A DNA stretch of 61,717 nucleotides from a virus: positions 1 to 61,717 of IMG/VR virus record IMGVR_UViG_3300027896_000040; one strand, 5' to 3'. Of the stretch, positions 6,825 to 15,140 are shown one piece after another (position 1 is the stretch's first letter; every line of letters starts with the position of its first letter). Under the pieces are notes generated by a model. It had not been told where the DNA came from and searched no databases. It saw only the letters and a program-made list of their open reading frames with translations. Made by a program: the position numbers and the translations under genes.

Positions 6825-7032
6825 GTAATTATTTATGCTAATTAATGATGCTTAAAATATATGTACATAGACCCTCCAACCGGTTACCGTAAATGTTATG
6901 TCTAAGTGTCGTTAGGGCAGTTATGTGGGCGGCGCAAATCGGGTTAATGCTGAGTCGCAGGCATGCACGGAAAAGCTCGATTGCGCTGCTCATTTGATTC
7001 CGATTGCTGCGAGTTCTACAATTAAACGGTAA
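6825..7032. other. Intergenic stretch with elevated G+C
   Basis: No gene found. From about 6875 to 7010 the G+C content is visibly higher than in the surrounding genes, and short complementary segments are present. It could be a small structured RNA, but nothing recognisable is visible. Confidence 0.3.
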
Positions 7033-7347
7033 TTAGATGGTACCGACTTTACTAACGACATTACGCTCCTTAAAATAACGCTTACACCGATTATAAAAAA
7101 AATTGTAGTGATCAATCATTGAAGCAGGCACCTCAGCAGCGCTTGCCTTACGTGACCTCTCAAAGGCAATAACAGTACCCATCTTTTTATCGAACCGGTC
7201 ACCAGCACGCTTATTTGCCCGGGACCACCCAATATGGACAACTGATGTATCGTAATCAGAAGGTACAGCAGCAAAGACGCCAACAGACTGACCGCGCTTA
7301 TTATACACGTACTCATGAATACCGTAACCATTATTGATATTTTTCAT
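7033..7347 (-). CDS. Hypothetical protein, 104 aa
   Basis: Soluble. Contains VVHIGWSRANKRAGDRFDKK and a basic C-terminal helix (FFYNRCKRYFKERN). The start is set at MKNINNGYG; a start two codons earlier (7353) is possible. No family recognised, though the IGWS-x-ANK-x-GD-x-FDKK stretch reads like a conserved phage motif. Confidence 0.65.
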   Translation of the reverse strand: MKNINNGYGIHEYVYNKRGQSVGVFAAVPSDYDTSVVHIGWSRANKRAGDRFDKKMGTVIAFERSRKASAAEVPASMIDHYNFFYNRCKRYFKERNVVSKVGTI

Positions 7348-7368
7348 AATCATATTTGTACATTTATT

Positions 7369-7584
7369 TTAAATTTGTTCCTTAATACCATTTTCACGTA
7401 ATGTTTTGTTAATACCCTCTCCCAAGCCATCTTGAAAACCATTTTTAAAACCATCTTCATAACCAATTCGTGTACCGTTAGCAAAAGCGTCATTTATTAC
7501 AAACAATACCAAGTGCCTATCTTGTGCAGATAAATTGTCTACAATTTTTTTACCTTTTTGTATAATTGAAGCTTCAACAGTCAT
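7369..7584 (-). CDS. Small protein with G-Y/F-x-DG repeats, 71 aa
   Basis: The helical N-terminal half is followed by GYEDGFKNGFQDGLGEGINK, a four-residue periodic Gly motif (x-DG-F/L-x-x-G) also seen in short structural or scaffold-like proteins. Function unknown. Confidence 0.6.
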   Translation of the reverse strand: MTVEASIIQKGKKIVDNLSAQDRHLVLFVINDAFANGTRIGYEDGFKNGFQDGLGEGINKTLRENGIKEQI

Positions 7585-7605
7585 TGAAAAATTATAAGCA
7601 CAGCT

Positions 7606-8247
7606 TTAAATTTCTAAAGCTTTAAATGTGTGAGGAAAAATTTGCGTTAAAGAGTTCTTTATCTGTACAGCAATATCTCTATGTTCTTTTTGCGTACTCT
7701 CAGCACAGCGTAAATCCAAATAATGAATCCAAGAACGGAGAGTACCTGTCATATAAATAGTGGTGCTTGTGTTGAGAGGTAATATCATTCTAGCGCACTC
7801 TTTAGCTATACCTGCATCAATTAAAGAACTATAGGTACTCTTCAATAACATTTGAAGATTATCAAATGTTGACTGTAAGTTTGCCGGTAAAGTAATAACT
7901 TCATCTCCAACTTGCCTATTTGTTTTACCTTGCATACGCCATTCAACAGGCTCAAAATCATTAACTTCAGCATAACGTTGGCTAAACTCTTGAAATGTAA
8001 ATGAACGGTGCCGGAGGATTTGAGCAGCAATAGCTCTTGAGGTCTTTATTTCAAAGGTACAGCTTACATGCTCAAAAGGACTCCAATGCTTATGCTTAAT
8101 AAGATAGTTTAAAAGCTTTGGGCCAGTTTCTTTATTAAACTGATTGGCTGGGTTGCTAACACGAGCAATATAAACAATGAACTCTTCTGGTGACAATGCA
8201 TTAGTAGTCAATTGAGGGTTGGTAATGGCTACTAATTTTGTGTTCAT
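7606..8247 (-). CDS. thyX: Flavin-dependent thymidylate synthase ThyX
   Basis: 213 aa, the normal ThyX length. The diagnostic ThyX motif RHRxxSxxxxSxRY appears as RHRSFTFQEFSQRY around residues 79-92; W-S-P-F-E-H upstream is also typical, as is the C-terminal RSW-HYLDLR segment. The enzyme makes dTMP from dUMP using FAD, NADPH and methylene-tetrahydrofolate. Many lytic phages encode it to support DNA synthesis. It overlaps the upstream phosphoesterase gene by four bases (8244-8247), so the two are co-translated. Confidence 0.95.
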   Translation of the reverse strand: MNTKLVAITNPQLTTNALSPEEFIVYIARVSNPANQFNKETGPKLLNYLIKHKHWSPFEHVSCTFEIKTSRAIAAQILRHRSFTFQEFSQRYAEVNDFEPVEWRMQGKTNRQVGDEVITLPANLQSTFDNLQMLLKSTYSSLIDAGIAKECARMILPLNTSTTIYMTGTLRSWIHYLDLRCAESTQKEHRDIAVQIKNSLTQIFPHTFKALEI

Positions 8248-8795
8248 GTTGTATAATTATTGTGGAGGTCAACCGGTTTCCATGTCTTATGTTTTATTCG
8301 TTCTTTAATCTGTTGCATTGACACTGGCTTGTAGTCCCAACAATCAACTCCAACATCCAGAGAAAGACTATTTGGATCGTCTGGAAGAGAGCCATGCGAA
8401 TGCCCATACAGATGCCATGCACCCTTGTGAGACTTATCCCATACCTTCATTGCATAGTGACATAGAACGATACGCTGCCCATCAACCGAAATATGACGGA
8501 TGTGCTCAATATCCATTGGCCATAGGCTATTACCCATAACCAATTTAAGTCTATTATCATGATTACCCCAAACGAACTTAATATGCCCATTTAGTGCTGA
8601 GAGATAGTTCATAGCAGGACCCCCACCTACAGCAAAGTCGCCAAGATGGTACACAGTATCATCCGACCTAACAATAGCATTCCAGTTACTTATAATAGTA
8701 CGATCCATCTCATCTACATTAGCAAATGGACGGTTAGAGTAATCAATAATACGGCCATGGCCAAAATGTGTATCAGATGTAAAGTAAGTGGCCAT
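8244..8795 (-). CDS. Calcineurin-like metallophosphoesterase
   Basis: 183 aa. Metal-ligand motifs are visible in order: SDTHFGHG (D-x-H), HLGDF (GD), WGNHDNR (GNHD), LCHY, and GHSHG near residue 135. This is the short phage type of metallophosphoesterase. The substrate is unknown; RNA ends, cyclic nucleotides and phosphoesters are all possible for this fold. A second unrelated metallophosphoesterase lies at 12871-13554. Confidence 0.9.
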   Translation of the reverse strand: MATYFTSDTHFGHGRIIDYSNRPFANVDEMDRTIISNWNAIVRSDDTVYHLGDFAVGGGPAMNYLSALNGHIKFVWGNHDNRLKLVMGNSLWPMDIEHIRHISVDGQRIVLCHYAMKVWDKSHKGAWHLYGHSHGSLPDDPNSLSLDVGVDCWDYKPVSMQQIKERIKHKTWKPVDLHNNYTT

Positions 8796-8797
8796 TA

Positions 8798-9298
8798 TTA
8801 ATTGTCATAAAAGAAAATAAAACGTACATCCATATTATCCTTGTAAAGCGAGCGAGCTGCAGCTACCATAGCACGATACACTGGAGAAGTGTTTCCACGT
8901 AAAGCCTTAGCCATTTGCTTAACAGTGCAATAGCCATGACTATGCCAATCAGGATTGGTTACAGCAACAATTTTACCTTCAGCGTTTGAAATAAACTTGC
9001 TAAAATTGCTTTTAACATAATGTTGTGCTGTCTCCATAGACACAACACCCTCCCTCACTTTTTCACTATCTTCTGTGATGTAAATGTTATTAGCGCAGTT
9101 AGCGGCCCAGCTAACATCTCTAGGCCAACCCGAAGTGGCAATAGGATCATCATTATCCCCACGCACACCTGAAAGCTTATTGAAAAGCTCGTAGCTGCGG
9201 CCCGGGTTGATCGGTTTGTAACCAAAAGAAGTCCACTTATCAGGCCAAGCACCTCTCTTAGCCCTGTATTCAATTAGAATATGTATATCACATCCCAT
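8798..9298 (-). CDS. Conserved phage/bacterial protein starting MGCDIHILIE
   Basis: 166 aa. The N-terminal MGCDIHI with later ELFNKLSGVR and GWPRDVS marks a family I recall as widespread in phages and bacteria, without known function. The motif pattern (CD-H near the start, D and H later) hints at a metal-dependent enzyme, but this is inference. No signal peptide. Confidence 0.75.
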   Translation of the reverse strand: MGCDIHILIEYRAKRGAWPDKWTSFGYKPINPGRSYELFNKLSGVRGDNDDPIATSGWPRDVSWAANCANNIYITEDSEKVREGVVSMETAQHYVKSNFSKFISNAEGKIVAVTNPDWHSHGYCTVKQMAKALRGNTSPVYRAMVAAARSLYKDNMDVRFIFFYDN

Positions 9299-9319
9299 AA
9301 TAATATTGTTTCGTTTATT

Positions 9320-9481
9320 TTATACTTTTTCCCAATACTTAAATAACGAAGATTGTAAAGGAATAAATTTTTCATTATATGGGTTAAGCCAATAATATCT
9401 ACGCTTCTTTGAATCCACTCTCAAGTAAGCATAAAAAGTATATGCTGGTGTAACTTTTTTAGCTACTTTTTGCAGTGTCAT
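9320..9481 (-). CDS. Small basic protein, 53 aa
   Basis: Begins MTLQKVAKKVTPAYTFYAYL, ends LFKYWEKV. The start is chosen at 9479-9481, overlapping the end of the nuclease-like gene by 23 bases; the longer frame (from 9517) would lie deeper inside that gene. Unknown function. Confidence 0.5.
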   Translation of the reverse strand: MTLQKVAKKVTPAYTFYAYLRVDSKKRRYYWLNPYNEKFIPLQSSLFKYWEKV

Positions 9482-9932
9482 ATCCGTACCAAACGTCCAA
9501 CCTGTGCTCACCCACAACTAGACATTTCCAGCTTTTATTTAAGACTGCCCTTTTAATTAAGTTTTCTTTGGATATTTCTCCGATCAAGACTGCATTAGTT
9601 GGGTTAGTAATAATAGCATGAGCAAGTACGTACTTCTGCACACTTGCAAGTTTAAGTGATTTATCACTAGTACCCACTTTAAGTTGTTTATCTCTCCCCT
9701 CCCAAGTGGTTGTCTTAATTTGTGTATTTTTAAAGTCAGCTCCCCCATCACCTTTAAAATGTGAATACACTTTAAAGTTTACCTCCTGATTGGTGAACTT
9801 ACCATAAGCAATTTCACCTACTGTACCAATAAAGTAGTTTTCAAAGGTACCAGGACGTCCTGTACGAATAAGCTCGAACGCAAAGTCACGAGCTTTAGCA
9901 ACTTCCTTCTCAGTTAATTCAACTATTTTCAT
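9459..9932 (-). CDS. PD-(D/E)XK-like nuclease fold protein
   Basis: 157 aa. GTVGEIAYGKF (helix with conserved Glu) is followed by GDGGADFKNTQIKTTTWEG, matching the E ... D ... (E/Q)-x-K layout of restriction-endonuclease-like enzymes; here the last acidic residue is replaced by Gln (QIK), as in some active families. A nuclease or DNA-damage role is inferred. It overlaps a small membrane-protein gene upstream (9919-10065). Confidence 0.6.
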   Translation of the reverse strand: MKIVELTEKEVAKARDFAFELIRTGRPGTFENYFIGTVGEIAYGKFTNQEVNFKVYSHFKGDGGADFKNTQIKTTTWEGRDKQLKVGTSDKSLKLASVQKYVLAHAIITNPTNAVLIGEISKENLIKRAVLNKSWKCLVVGEHRLDVWYGYDTAKSS

Positions 9933-10065
9933 TTACTTCTTTCCACCGCTTTGTAATTACCTTCTTATAACTATACCAAAGGTAAAATTTAAAACTAACA
10001 ATTGTTACCACTATTGTAATTACAATTGTTGCAATTGCTTGTACATTATCATTATCAAATTGCAT
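9919..10065 (-). CDS. Single-span membrane peptide, 48 aa
   Basis: Begins MQFDNDNVQAIATIVITIV. One hydrophobic segment (about residues 9-30) is followed by a basic cytoplasmic-type tail (KKVITKRWKEVNENS). The ATG is five nt from a promoter-like motif, and the gene overlaps the nuclease-like gene downstream by 14 bases. Function unknown. Confidence 0.6.
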   Translation of the reverse strand: MQFDNDNVQAIATIVITIVVTIVSFKFYLWYSYKKVITKRWKEVNENS

Positions 10066-10070
10066 CACTT

Positions 10071-10086
10071 ATTATAAAAACGTTCC
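10071..10086 (-). promoter_or_regulatory. GGAAC-N4-TTATAAT promoter-like motif
   Basis: Five nt from the ATG of 9919-10065. Its first G is also the G of the TAG stop of the upstream peptide gene (TAGGAAC). Confidence 0.55.
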
Positions 10087-10157
10087 TAATCGTCAATACT
10101 ACTATCTACGGCGACAAATACAGTGATGACAATAATAATTAAAAGAGACACAATCAT
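10086..10157 (-). CDS. Tiny membrane peptide, 23 aa
   Basis: MIVSLLIIIVITVFVAVDSS plus a short acidic end. The ATG overlaps the TGA of the upstream GMP-reductase-like gene (ATGA), a classic coupling arrangement, and the product is one clean transmembrane helix. It is very short, so confidence is limited. Confidence 0.4.
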   Translation of the reverse strand: MIVSLLIIIVITVFVAVDSSIDD

Positions 10158-11089
10158 CGCTTATATGTAGTATATTTAACATTAGAAAGATTTAAACAAA
10201 AAAGATCTTTACCACCAGCATAGGAAATCGCACTTTGCAGATCCATACGAATTTCTGATAACTTTGTTTGTATGGTATTTGTGGGGGTGAGGTGTGCAGT
10301 AAAGCCTTCAACATTTTTATTATGACCTTTATTACGTTCAGATGCACTGCCATAATACTCTTTTTTACCATCAATAATTTCAGCGGGTGAGTCTGAACAT
10401 GCAGCTAACATACCTCCAACCATAACAAAATCAGCCCCTGCAACTAAAGCCTTTACTATGTCTCCATTCTCTTTTATACCCCCATCAGCAATAATAGGTA
10501 CTTTAGCTACTTCAGCACATTGCATAATTGCTGTAAACATTGGTACATGAAAACCAGTTTTGTTTTTTGTACTGCATACTTGCCCCGGACCAATACCAAC
10601 TTTAATCATACTTGCACCCCAATTTTGCAAATCAATAACTGCATCAGGTGTAGTGACATTACCTGCAATGACAATAGTATTAGGAAATATTTCTAGGACC
10701 TTTCCAATCATATTCTTCATCATTAAGCTATGACCATGAGCTATATCAATACAAACACACGTTGGTTGTAAATTATAGAAGTGACGTAATTCATACAATT
10801 CAGTTACATCTTTTTCCTTAACTCCAACACTAATTGCTTTCCAATCGCATTGACAACCTTTTAAAAATTGAGCGTTATCTACATTGAAACGGTGCATTAT
10901 AGGAATAACGCCAGACAAAAAATACTTATGATAGGTACTTAAATCTATAACCGATTTCATATTAGCAGGAATGATCGGTAACTTAAAAGTGAAATCTTTA
11001 ATTGTTACCGACGTGTCTGCTTCGGCTCTTGATTTTAATTCGCTGTAGTTAGGAGTTAAATAAACGTCGCTATAATTTAGTGCCATCAT
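10154..11089 (-). CDS. GMP reductase / IMP dehydrogenase family enzyme
   Basis: 311 aa, single TIM barrel without CBS domains, the length expected for GMP reductase rather than IMP dehydrogenase. The catalytic-Cys loop reads KVGIGPGQVCSTKNKTGF near residue 165-180, followed by IIADGGIKENGDIVKALVAG and GADFVMVGGMLA, the phosphate-binding strands. E-YYGSASE matches the flap region of GuaC-type enzymes. GMP reductase converts GMP to IMP with NADPH; with ThyX nearby, it points to nucleotide-pool remodelling. Assignment to reductase over dehydrogenase is inferred from length and motif. Confidence 0.85.
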   Translation of the reverse strand: MMALNYSDVYLTPNYSELKSRAEADTSVTIKDFTFKLPIIPANMKSVIDLSTYHKYFLSGVIPIMHRFNVDNAQFLKGCQCDWKAISVGVKEKDVTELYELRHFYNLQPTCVCIDIAHGHSLMMKNMIGKVLEIFPNTIVIAGNVTTPDAVIDLQNWGASMIKVGIGPGQVCSTKNKTGFHVPMFTAIMQCAEVAKVPIIADGGIKENGDIVKALVAGADFVMVGGMLAACSDSPAEIIDGKKEYYGSASERNKGHNKNVEGFTAHLTPTNTIQTKLSEIRMDLQSAISYAGGKDLFCLNLSNVKYTTYKR

Positions 11090-11574
11090 ACACTAACTAT
11101 TGTATCTACAATACGTTCTATTTCAACTGGTTCAAGACTTTGACTTTTAAACCCTTTATATGGGCTTATTTGAATGTATTTTGTCGGTCCAATTTGTTTA
11201 AGTACAGCAATTTTTTCATAATTTTGTGATTGTGGTAAATCATCAATCAAAAAATTCTTACCAGGAGGTACATCTATTTTACGATAACCTGCAGATCCTA
11301 CAATCTTTCTATCAAATACGCGGTTTGTATCTATACCAAGATCAAAGGCATTTATCATTGCAATTGCATACTCTCTTGTAGCTCTTGTAAGCATGTAAAC
11401 TTCCCCGAGTTGCTTCATTCTATTTACCAATAGTTTGGCACCAGGACGCACACTTGCATAGTAATTACACCCATCTACATCGACAGCAACTGTAGAGTTG
11501 TCATTCCCAAACATACTTGTATGGATGAGTGTTTCATCCAAGTCCAGAAAAATATTTCGAACCATATATTCCAT
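11086..11574 (-). CDS. HAD-superfamily phosphatase (FCP/NIF-like)
   Basis: 162 aa. The N-terminal motif I is FLDLDETLIHTS (D-x-D-x-T), motif II/III candidates are the T in YMLTRAT and the Lys in VFDRKIVGS, and motif IV is FLIDDLPQS. DLDETL-H resembles the CTD-phosphatase (NIF) branch. The substrate is unknown. It overlaps the GMP-reductase-like gene by four bases, so it is part of the same translational unit. Confidence 0.8.
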   Translation of the reverse strand: MEYMVRNIFLDLDETLIHTSMFGNDNSTVAVDVDGCNYYASVRPGAKLLVNRMKQLGEVYMLTRATREYAIAMINAFDLGIDTNRVFDRKIVGSAGYRKIDVPPGKNFLIDDLPQSQNYEKIAVLKQIGPTKYIQISPYKGFKSQSLEPVEIERIVDTIVSV

Positions 11575-11582
11575 AGCTATAT

Positions 11583-11771
11583 TTACTTACCCATATAGTA
11601 TGGGCCGCTATAGTTTGTATATTTATTACACTGGGGGCAATAATCCGTGATGGTAAGTTGTTTGCGCGTTATTTCAGTTATAGCAAACCCGCAACGGTTG
11701 CACCTATAAAAAGCGTAACACTCTTTCTTTTCTTCAGTTATCGGCTCTTTCTTTGGCTTACTCTTTTTCAT
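11583..11771 (-). CDS. Small zinc-ribbon protein, 62 aa
   Basis: Two Cys pairs, CNRCGFAIT and CPQCNKYT, spaced as in a zinc ribbon, after a Lys/Glu-rich N-terminus. The start is set at MKKSKPKKEP (11769-11771), overlapping the end of the membrane-protein gene by 14 bases. A nucleic-acid or protein-binding role is likely; the target is unknown. Confidence 0.65.
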   Translation of the reverse strand: MKKSKPKKEPITEEKKECYAFYRCNRCGFAITEITRKQLTITDYCPQCNKYTNYSGPYYMGK

Positions 11772-12012
11772 CACGCTTGTACAGCCATGTTTTAAAGCCT
11801 CTAAACACCCAATCAAGAAAGTCTAATATGAATCCAACTGATTGGCAGAACCAAACTATTGGCCCACAAATTAAATTGTAAATTAATTTTTGTGGTCGAA
11901 GCCGAACCCTACCATGGTTATTAACCCAATGAATACCCCCACTAACTGCCCATGACCAACCAGCAATAATCGGCCAATGCAACCAAATATAATATTTTAT
12001 TGTATCGATCAT
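11758..12012 (-). CDS. Membrane protein, 84 aa
   Basis: Trp-rich hydrophobic segments at about residues 8-27 and 47-67, then a basic tail. Probably two spans. No family recognised. Confidence 0.6.
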   Translation of the reverse strand: MIDTIKYYIWLHWPIIAGWSWAVSGGIHWVNNHGRVRLRPQKLIYNLICGPIVWFCQSVGFILDFLDWVFRGFKTWLYKRDEKE

Positions 12013-12015
12013 AAA

Positions 12016-12660
12016 TTAAGTCCAAAGACGGTTCCTGTTAACAATAACCCATTGGCAAAGCTTAGTATCACACTCCTCTAACCAATCCTCCAACTTTGTA
12101 ACTTCATCGTAAATGCTAAGCCCTTTTTCTTTATAAAGATCTCCTTTAAGAGGTATTTTATTCCAAGCATCTTCTATTTGTTTAAGAAGCTTAGCACGTC
12201 CAAATTTAGCATAATCATATGCTTCTTTCAATTCTTTTTCAAATTTTTTATTTAAATCATCTGAATTGTAATCGGTAAACTCAAAGCACTTTTCGCGGTC
12301 AACAAACTCTAAAACACACTGAAGGTGAAATTCTATAACCATACCACATATGTCTACCCACTTAGGAGGGAATACAATATCACGCATTTCTTTGCGTGGA
12401 TTCTTAATACGGTATTTTAACTCTTGTACAAACTCACGCACTCGCATTATACGAACGCTAAAAAAAATATTTACATCATTTCTAATCCAGTACTGAATTG
12501 GGTAATTGGTTCTACCATATGTTTCAAATAAATCCCAACCTTCCATGGTAAGAGCATATGGTTGGGTGTACCATTTTGCAGGCCACCACCAGACCCAGCA
12601 CTCCTTTTTATTAGCAGGCTGATTAATGTAATGTTCAAATTCAAATGTATATTTATTCAT
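12016..12660 (-). CDS. Hypothetical protein, 214 aa
   Basis: Soluble; aromatic-rich N-terminus (CWVWWWPAKWYTQPYALTMEG) and helical C-terminal half. It resembles an uncharacterised family seen in large phages (WEVWDEWEI-type starts), from memory only. Its start overlaps the stop of the 69-aa gene upstream by one base. Confidence 0.6.
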   Translation of the reverse strand: MNKYTFEFEHYINQPANKKECWVWWWPAKWYTQPYALTMEGWDLFETYGRTNYPIQYWIRNDVNIFFSVRIMRVREFVQELKYRIKNPRKEMRDIVFPPKWVDICGMVIEFHLQCVLEFVDREKCFEFTDYNSDDLNKKFEKELKEAYDYAKFGRAKLLKQIEDAWNKIPLKGDLYKEKGLSIYDEVTKLEDWLEECDTKLCQWVIVNRNRLWT

Positions 12661-12869
12661 TATTTGTAGTCAACTGTCCAGTAAGTTTCGTTCAAGATAT
12701 GATCCCAAAGTGTTTCATATTCTTTGCTACCAATTTCAATATTATTATCTTTTGCTATTTCGTTAATAAGTTTATCAATTTTCTTATTAAAAGAGACATT
12801 TAACTTTTGAACAGCTGCAATCTTTTTTTTAGACTTCTTTGATAAAATGAGTTTGTGGGAATTATTCAT
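12660..12869 (-). CDS. Small helical protein, 69 aa
   Basis: Basic N-terminus (LILSKKSKKKIAAVQK), acidic C-terminus. Ends one base into the next gene. No family recognised. Confidence 0.55.
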   Translation of the reverse strand: MNNSHKLILSKKSKKKIAAVQKLNVSFNKKIDKLINEIAKDNNIEIGSKEYETLWDHILNETYWTVDYK

Positions 12870-12870
12870 A

Positions 12871-13554
12871 TTAATATACTCTTACTATATTAGCTGTTTT
12901 TCCAACAATATCCACCACATAAGGTTTGTTAATGGGACTGTAAGCCTCGTTACAAATTGAGGCATTAACGTGGGTAACGTTATCTCTATAACAATCTCCA
13001 TACCCATAATGAACGTGACCACAAACATGTAGTAATGGCTTTATCTTTTTGATAGTATCAAGAAGATTTTGACAACCTACATTTTTAAGAACAGCTTTAT
13101 AATCTAAGCTGGGACACTCATCGCACCTAGAATAAGCAGGTCCATGTGTGATAAGCACGTCAGTATCTTTTGGAATAAGGTCCCAATGTTTCTGAATAGC
13201 TTCTCCCCTATCTCTGTTGAACGCCCAGTTAAAGAACGTGGGCTGAATAGGGGAGCCCCAGAATTTAATACCCTCTACCTCACAACCACTATCGTTAAGA
13301 TAGGTAATTTCAGGAGGAATAATAGCTTTAATCTCAGAATAAGAAGCTTTCTCCATCCACACATCATGGTTACCAGCAATAACGATCTTGTGTTTATGTG
13401 GTTTGGTATTAAACCAACCAAAGAACCGCATGCAATCAATCATATTACCATGATTGCAGAAATCGCCTGTATGAACGAGGATATCTCCATCAGGAAGGCT
13501 AGGAAGCATCATGTGCATTCCGTGCGTGTCAGAAATTGCTACAATTCTAGTCAT
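12871..13554 (-). CDS. Calcineurin-like metallophosphoesterase, 227 aa
   Basis: Motifs in order: SDTHGMH, HTGDFCNHG, IAGNHDVWM, ITHGPAY, VCGHVHYGYG. This is the longer branch (resembling human 239FB / MPPED-type phosphodiesterases) and differs from the short enzyme at 8244-8795. It is likely a metal-dependent phosphodiesterase; the substrate is unknown. It might act on cyclic nucleotides, of interest given the cyclase at 20370-22460, but nothing in the sequence proves that. Confidence 0.9.
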   Translation of the reverse strand: MTRIVAISDTHGMHMMLPSLPDGDILVHTGDFCNHGNMIDCMRFFGWFNTKPHKHKIVIAGNHDVWMEKASYSEIKAIIPPEITYLNDSGCEVEGIKFWGSPIQPTFFNWAFNRDRGEAIQKHWDLIPKDTDVLITHGPAYSRCDECPSLDYKAVLKNVGCQNLLDTIKKIKPLLHVCGHVHYGYGDCYRDNVTHVNASICNEAYSPINKPYVVDIVGKTANIVRVY

Positions 13555-13562
13555 TTAAAAAA

Positions 13563-13721
13563 TTAAAAAAAAGGTTGTGTATTGTTTGGGGGTGGCATGT
13601 AAGGTATTGGGTCCCACCTTGATATGTCTTTAATTTCCCCGTGATAGGTAGTACAGCCAGTAACAATACTAACCCCAGTTAGCGTAATCAGGATAATCAA
13701 AATGTTTTTGAATGACGTCAT
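13563..13721 (-). CDS. Small lipoprotein, 52 aa
   Basis: Begins MTSFKNILIILITLTGVSI, then lipobox VTGC at about residue 22 and a Pro-rich C-terminus (YMPPPNNTQPFF). Expected to be lipid-anchored. It overlaps the upstream gene by 53 bases in another frame. Its size and Pro content recall Rz1-type spanins, but no Rz partner is adjacent. Confidence 0.55.
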   Translation of the reverse strand: MTSFKNILIILITLTGVSIVTGCTTYHGEIKDISRWDPIPYMPPPNNTQPFF

Positions 13722-13851
13722 GAATTGCACAATAAAGTTTGTCTGTTGTTTGATCATTATAATCAAGTGCCCCATGATGTTCAAGATTATCTATAGCTGC
13801 TAATGCTGCGCTACGAACATCTTCCATGTACACTTTTCTTTCTGTTTTCAT
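13669..13851 (-). CDS. Small protein, 60 aa, paralogue of next gene
   Basis: Contains KVYMEDVRSAALAAIDNLE and ends FDYPDYANWG. The same elements (VYMEDV ... ; F-PDY-x-x-x) are found in 13851-14165, so the two arose by duplication. Soluble; unknown function. Confidence 0.6.
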   Translation of the reverse strand: MKTERKVYMEDVRSAALAAIDNLEHHGALDYNDQTTDKLYCAIHDVIQKHFDYPDYANWG

Positions 13852-14165
13852 TAATTGTGGTGCCTATAATCTGGCCATTGAAACTGTTTTTCAAGAAAAG
13901 CTTGAAGGTTGTCGCAAAAAGTATTATCTTCATTTACATTGACGAAATTAATATTGGACTTGTCCATTGCGTCATAAACAGCAAGGATCATATTGTTTAC
14001 ATCTTCCATATACACTTCTCTATTTGTAATAGCTTTACGGTCAGGATTAGTATCAGAAACAGGAATAGGTGTAGGTGGTGTTACTTGCTCTATAACCGGT
14101 TGTGGTTTCTTTCCGTAATTAGGACTGAAAAATGCTCTGCTAGACGTACCAGGTAGTTTGTTCAT
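13851..14165 (-). CDS. Hypothetical protein, 104 aa, paralogue of previous gene
   Basis: Pro-rich, flexible N-terminus (VTPPTPIPVSDTNP), then REVYMEDVNNMILAVYDAMD and a terminal FQWPDYRHHN matching the 60-aa neighbour. The start is set at MNKLPGTSS (14163-14165), with an in-frame ATG five codons earlier as the alternative. Function unknown. Confidence 0.6.
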   Translation of the reverse strand: MNKLPGTSSRAFFSPNYGKKPQPVIEQVTPPTPIPVSDTNPDRKAITNREVYMEDVNNMILAVYDAMDKSNINFVNVNEDNTFCDNLQAFLEKQFQWPDYRHHN

Positions 14166-14198
14166 AATATAAATTATCAACTTTCCTCTTAAAATAAA

Positions 14199-14765
14199 CT
14201 ATTTGATTGTTAGTAATTCTAACAAGGATGTATATTTAACCACACCAGTAGTCTCAATTTTAAATATCCAATATGTTCTCTTTATAAAAGTATCGTAATC
14301 TAATGTTTCAATAAAGAAGTCAAAAGCGGTATTTGAATTGAATGGTACATCTTTAGCATTAACTGTTGAAACCAATACCACATTATTTTTAAAGAAATAA
14401 ACTACTGCAGCGTGAGCATTAGCAGCACTTGGATCAGCTACCATTTCTTTTGGAAGCTCACCAACCCAGAAGTAAGGCACACCAATTTTTGTATCAAACT
14501 CTTTTTGATTACCTGCCATTACTTTCAAAGCAGAATAAAAAGGAGTTAAAGCGATTTCTGGCTCTTTCTTATGCCAAATATCTAACGCATCACGAAGTGT
14601 GGGAGTAGCTTCTTTACCGGTTGGGTAAAACTCTTTCATCCACATTTCATTCTTTGTTGGTTTGCCTAACAAGAATGTGATTGTTGTAAATGTGTTTGGG
14701 ATACAATCTTGTACCGCTACTAAACGTGTTGCAATAAGTACAAACAAAACTATAACAAATTTCAT
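14199..14765 (-). CDS. Exported protein, 188 aa
   Basis: N-terminal signal-peptide-like segment (MKFVIVLFVLIATRLVAV) followed by a soluble domain with no recognised motif. Probably periplasmic. It starts a minus-strand run; the 375 bp upstream are empty. Confidence 0.6.
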   Translation of the reverse strand: MKFVIVLFVLIATRLVAVQDCIPNTFTTITFLLGKPTKNEMWMKEFYPTGKEATPTLRDALDIWHKKEPEIALTPFYSALKVMAGNQKEFDTKIGVPYFWVGELPKEMVADPSAANAHAAVVYFFKNNVVLVSTVNAKDVPFNSNTAFDFFIETLDYDTFIKRTYWIFKIETTGVVKYTSLLELLTIK

Positions 14766-15140
14766 ATGTAGATTATAATTATAGTTACTAGTAAAGCAAT
14801 TACAATAAGTGCCTTGGTACTTATTTTTATTTAATATCAGTTAAAAAATTAACCTTTGCGAAAACTCATAGCCCTGTACTATTTCTTTTCACTAGATGCG
14901 CCGCGATTCTAAACGTTGATGACCGCGCAGGGTTCAGGTTAAAGAGACTTGGTTGTATAGCATATCTTGTATTGCCATGTATTGGTCAGTCGTCGGACAC
15001 GTGCTAACCATTGATTGCAGACTCGATTTTTATTGTCATCTGTATAATACAACTACTATTGACTTATTTGTCGTTTATTTGCAAATTGTTTAAAAGAGCA
15101 CCACCATTATAACTTATTTCCTTATTTAATCCACCCAACT
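14766..15140. other. Gene-free stretch
   Basis: No supported gene. A higher-G+C patch lies at about 14885-15015 within AT-rich flanks, as at 6875-7010 and 40230-40480. It could be a small RNA or regulatory region; no promoter motif or terminator was identified. Confidence 0.3.

Noticed and set aside
13563-13851. Rz/Rz1 spanin pair
   Set aside because: The small lipoprotein fits Rz1, but the overlapping partner has no membrane anchor or coiled coil.
14766-14830. Membrane peptide STKALIVIALLVTIIIIYI overlapping the next ATG
   Set aside because: No usable start codon in frame.
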